Shown: positions 59,950 through 64,000 of the stretch, in pieces
How positions within the stretch are numbered: the first letter of the stretch is position 1
How the letters are laid out: each line of letters starts with the position of its first letter
From: Coptis chinensis
Taxonomy: Eukaryota > Streptophyta > Magnoliopsida > Ranunculales > Ranunculaceae
Direction: 5' to 3'
DNA length: 64,000 nucleotides
Assembly: GCA_015680905.1 (NCBI GenBank)
Contig: CM027378.1
Span: 14,241,001 to 14,305,000 of the forward strand
Notes under the pieces: model-generated
Seen by the model: the letters and a program-made list of their open reading frames with translations, nothing else
Database searches by the model: none
What the model was told of the DNA's origin: nothing
Made by a program: the position numbers and the translations under genes

Positions 59950-61482
59950 TGATAAACGTAAAATGAAATAGTTTACCTACGAAATGAACGATGAACTCAA
60001 AACGTAAGTAAACTAAAACTATAATTTACGTGTCTATATTTTATCAAAGATTTCTACTCTCAATCCTATGAGATATATTGGAGTAGAGTGATTCGTTCCA
60101 CTCCTAGTCCTTCCGCATGTTGTGTTATCACGTGTAATTACTCTACTTAAGGTCTAATGAGAGATTTACGAAAAGGCAACTAGACTACGATGCAACTACC
60201 CACAAGATGCAACTAGTCGGTTATCAAAATAACTAAGGGAATGCTACGTTGATTCGATGATAAGGAGTTAGAGGGGGATTGATTCCACCTTAACTCGACT
60301 TAGTCCTATTAACGACAAATCGTCGTAATCCGAATTGAATCGCCCTCGAAACAATTGGTTCTTCCTAATCCCTAATTACACATGGCATTTTACCAATTCA
60401 TAACTAGCATGTGAACGATTAAACCCATTCTCATGGTGAACTAATCGTTTCTAGAGTGGAAAGGAAATTACGACGATTCTACGTTAGTCGGAATCAAGCT
60501 TTCATCAAGGCTTCTCAACCCCCTCTAATGGAGGTTTAGCCAAGAATCATTACGCAATCATTTCCGATTAAAGTTAAACTAAACATGCTATAAAGAATTG
60601 AAATTTACTAATCTAAATTAAACAATAATTAAAATCTAATTAATAACTAAGAATTGAATAACAAGTAGTAAATGAATCAGATCTAACACAAATGTAAATG
60701 ACAAGAATCGAAATTTAACAACTAGCTATTTTATTAATCAAACTAATTAAGAGTAATGATTCTAATAGTTTAATCTAAAACAAGAATTGGATTTGAAATT
60801 AAACTTAATTAAAATAATTAAATCTAGATCTAGAGGCTATTCTAATGGCTACTTTCTATTCTAAGCTCCTTTATTTTCTAACCTAAAAATCTACTATTCT
60901 CTACTAAAAAAATCTACCATTAACAAAGAGCTAAGCTTTTGTTTTTATACTTTAAGATCCAAAAATCGTGCATGGGATTGGAGCCATGTTTTGGGTCAGA
61001 GAATCAGGCCCAAAACCCAATTCTTTCAGTCCAAAAAGGCCTCTTCAGCTGCAGTTGGCTTCAATAGACTTTTCGTCCACTTTTGCTCCTCTGATTGGAT
61101 CACATCTTAGATCATTGGAAAGCTCTTTCCGAGCCGGTCGTTTTGACATAAGGTAGGCCCCATTCCGAGGTCTGAGTCCAAAGATATGGCCTTCAGAAGT
61201 TCTCACGACTTTGTGTCTTTTTTACACGGCGACTTTTCAGCTTTTGACCGGGCTTTAGAAAGGCTTTGTCTTCTTGAATCTTGGTCTTTAATCACAGAAC
61301 TCCTTAGTAACCGACCTTTGCTCCTTTATCTCGCTAAAGTGACACATTTCTGCACATAATGGACTTTGAAGCCTGAAATGCATAAAAACACGTAATCGTG
61401 TTAACTCTTAATTATTACTCACATAATTGGTCTAAAAGTATGTCATTACTGAGGTTAAAACTACAGTTTTGGGCTCTTATCA
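59950..61482 (-). repeat. 3' LTR, Athila-type family A
   Basis: 1533 bp; plus-strand left end TGATAAACG, right end GCTCTTATCA. Co-linear with the other family A LTRs but more divergent in the 60100-60500 part. TATA-like TTTTTATAC near 60939. Confidence 0.88.
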
Positions 61483-63305
61483 AACCACCCCAAACAGCAT
61501 TTTGCTTGTCCTCAAGCAAAGATGAGAAATTAGAATAAGTGACCAAAAATGGAGTTCTAACTACTCGTTTATTTGAGTCGCATTGCATTGACCATATATG
61601 CAACAAGGCCTTAAACCACTAGGAATTCCCTAGTGGACGAAGTTATAGCCTCGTGAGAGTTTTCCAAAGAAGGTACTCACAAACTTCATCTATACTACAA
61701 CGACTAAGAAATAAAACTATTGTTTCCTTATCCATGCTTTCGAAATTAACTATACCTCTCACTAGCAATGCATATAGAGTAATCAAGTCGACACCTAAGC
61801 TAATATATGCATAATACTCAATCATCTACAATAAACATATATACAATGAGTAATACTATGAAATGCCTAGCAGGTTCGTTTACAAACTCGGGATAACGCC
61901 CTTAAGTAGGTTCTCACAATAATAGTCAAGATACAACACTCGATTTTTTTTTCACTCAAGTTCCATTTACTCCGATTAATGCGGTGGGCACACACTTTTA
62001 CCTTACAAATCTCAATAACAACAAGGAAGCCGGAGTCGATCAAACACATCTGCCACTTACTATCACACTAACCTATTCCTAATTGAGCTAGAGGTCTTTA
62101 TTAGGTATTTCGGGGATTAGGAGATGGTTTAAGAAGGAAAGAAATGGATATTCAAAAAGGACAAGTCTGAGATAATAGAGTCTTCATATTATGTAACTTA
62201 GAGAAAACCTTGTTATTTTCTTTTGCTTCTATATTTTGTTTCCATCCTTAGCCATTTTTTTTTCTTTTTCTTTTCTTTGGCTTTTGACTCCCTTTTATTC
62301 TATTTTTGGAGTTTTTATTTTATTTCTATTTCTATTTTTCTTTTCTTTGGATGGAAACTTCTTCTCTTTATTTTCTGAAGCAAGTAACTAACTTTTGTAT
62401 ACATAGGTTTTCTCTTCTTCTTTCTTCCTCATTCTATTCTCAGACTTATCTAATTTGGGTAGGTTGAATTTCTTTTATTTTGTTTTGTTTTGTAACAGGG
62501 TAAAGGGTTTGTGGTTTATGAAAGGCTAAAGAAAGGTTCAGAGGGGCGACTAGCGGAAAATAATTCATAGGTTTGAATTTGTGGCTATATCGATCCAAAG
62601 AGGGCCTAAATTCTCGCTTAGGATATGGCATAGTGATCAAGCAAGTGGACGTGTGATTTCTCTATCCGGATTTTACTTCTCCCTTGTGTCATTTCTCAAA
62701 TGTTTCGCCAGATAAGGCTTTTTAGGCTATATTCTCACAGATTTGTAGAATAAGTACTCTAGCCCAGATTTCGAAACTTATCGCTAACAATCATAGATAC
62801 TCATGTAATATATTTATAGATAGATGCAAAGATTATTACCTACATATTAACCTAAGTTTCTAACAATTATTCCGATCTGGCAAATTTACTACGTGAGACT
62901 TCTAGATTGTTAAGAGCATAGAGAAGCAAAACAATACCACTATTCCTAAGTGTATAGCATAACTTATTTATTTATATTTTTGAATTTTTGAAATTTTAAC
63001 TAGAAAACAAATGCATATTATACATATCTATATCCTAACAGATGCCTTAATTACACGTGTTTCTATGCCCCCAAACAAGAAGCATGCTTTGTCCTCAAAG
63101 CATTGTAAATAAAGAGGGTAGGAAACATACCATTGAAACGTGTGAAATTCAGGAACATCTGCAAAACAAAGTTAGAACGTACTAATAAAGGAAATAAAAC
63201 TGATGCAACTCTATACGAGTTCTACCCATTATGGGGTTAACAAGAATGAAATTGCTTGGGACATAAGCAGACACTAACTAGAATGAAAACTTACCTTATC
63301 TCCCG
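61483..63305 (-). other. 3' untranslated region and polypurine tract of the right-hand Athila-type element
   Basis: No gene. The polypurine tract reads TTTGGGGTGGTTTG on the minus strand just before the LTR. The conserved TTGCTTGAGGACAAGCAAAA block is at 61501-61520. Inverted and co-linear with 25326-27019, with pyrimidine-rich tracts at 62220-62420. Confidence 0.7.
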
Positions 63306-63307
63306 CA

Positions 63308-64000
63308 TTACACATCATCTTCCTCATCCTCTTCTTCCGTAAAGAAGTGAGGTTCCTTTGCGTCCTGCCATGCCATGATAATTTGCCAGGCTTCCTGCCA
63401 TTTATCATCTATTATTGCTAACCTATTAAGAGCCACTTGGTCTGACGGGGTGTAGGGTGCAACCTGATGAGGTTGTATCCTCCACCCTTGCCAAGTCATT
63501 GCACGGAAGGATCGAATAATACTATTGGTGGGTCGTACCGTATCGACCGTAATCCAATCCGTGAAACGTGTACAAAAAACAGGAAAGAAACATAGCATAA
63601 TACGGGAAACTGCTATGGGATCGAGCTAAACTAGACATCAAGGTTCGGGGAAGGTCATGACACATACGTCCCGTGGCTAAAGTAAGGAAAACGCTGCAAG
63701 TGGCATCATTCACAGAAGAAAAACGCCATCCCCTAAAATGTTTAGCATGATCCAAAACATAACAGTTCCTATGTTCATGGACAGGCTACCAAAAGCGACG
63801 TTATAGTCCCCTTGGTCCTCGATATGAAAAAATGCCCCGCTCTGCACTCATGCATGCAAGAACTTCGTAAGTGTAGACATACATATTATCTACCCAATAG
63901 CACCATGGGTCTTGTATTTCAGCGGGCATAGCAAGTCCAAGAACAAATGCTAGCAAGAACCTAGTAATTTCCATTGGTTCATTATCAATGTTGATGGGGT
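63308..64000 (-). pseudogene. Accessory frame of the Athila-type element, unknown family, partial
   Basis: Reading leftwards from the window edge: TRFLLAFVLGLAMPAEIQDP, CYWVDNMYVYTYEVLACMSA, then a break near 63790, then HFRGWRFSSVNDATCSVF and a further frameshift near 63530-63600 into MTWQGWRIQPHQVAPYTP and a C-terminal end rich in acids (FFTEEEDEEDD). The stop precedes 63308. It lies between pol and the 3' LTR, where Athila-type elements carry an extra gene often called env-like, but I see no clear transmembrane helix near the C-terminus and do not recognise the family. The copy at 20404 has lost most of it. Confidence 0.55.

Larger units (their letters stand above)
59950..64000 (-). mobile_element. 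Athila-type element, 3' part, leaving the window on the right
   Basis: The 3' LTR (59950-61482), polypurine tract, 3' untranslated region and an accessory frame are inside the window. It runs right to left and is inserted in the reverse transcriptase of the second Tat element; the left flanking pentamer is AGCAA (59945-59949), whose partner lies outside. Confidence 0.88.

Overview
The window is repeat-dominated nuclear DNA of a flowering plant, most likely a large-genome eudicot. The evidence is AT-rich, intron-containing host genes (a GH28 polygalacturonase and a plant TLC-domain membrane protein), plant LTR-retrotransposon lineages (Athila, Tat, Ty1/copia), CACTA and hAT DNA transposons, and fragments of plant genes (SCP2, NPF, DUF760-like, EMC3) inside the transposons. 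I cannot name the species. No RNA genes or CRISPR arrays were seen.

Layout, left to right. 1-3274: minus-strand Athila-type element (degenerate gag, leader, duplicated primer-binding site, 1.47-kb 5' LTR) that leaves the window on the left. 3409-5557: five-exon polygalacturonase pseudogene whose promoter lies beside that LTR. 5558-14509: remnant of a related minus-strand element; its 3' LTR is split by a 5.27-kb CACTA element (7402-12672, target duplication AAT). 14510-28498: one full-length but defective plus-strand Athila-type element with two ~1.48-kb LTRs, gag/protease remnants and no visible reverse transcriptase or integrase; a 4.59-kb CACTA element (20735-25325, target duplication CTT) carrying pieces of at least three host genes sits inside it. 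28499-33359: 3' end of another Athila-type element, inverted LTR copies, and a CACTA remnant with an EMC3 fragment. 33360-36254: AT-rich intergenic DNA with short repeats and a clean 963-bp hAT element.

36255-55722: a five-exon TLC-domain gene (about 227 residues), apparently intact. Its second intron is 18.3 kb because a copia element (37347-53213, target duplication GTTGT) landed in it antisense. That copia element holds a Tat-lineage gypsy element in its gag (42843-52611, target duplication GTCAT) and about 1.1 kb of organelle-like DNA in its 3' LTR. The Tat element has a second RNase H domain, 93-bp tandem repeats and an antisense coiled-coil reading frame between pol and the 3' LTR.

56604-59949: a second Tat/Ogre-like element, cut off inside reverse transcriptase by another minus-strand Athila-type element (59950 to beyond 64000) that carries an unrecognised accessory frame.

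No operon-like or defence-like system is visible. The main biology is nested transposition, gene-fragment capture by CACTA elements, and a host gene that keeps its exons despite about 16 kb of nested insertions in one intron.
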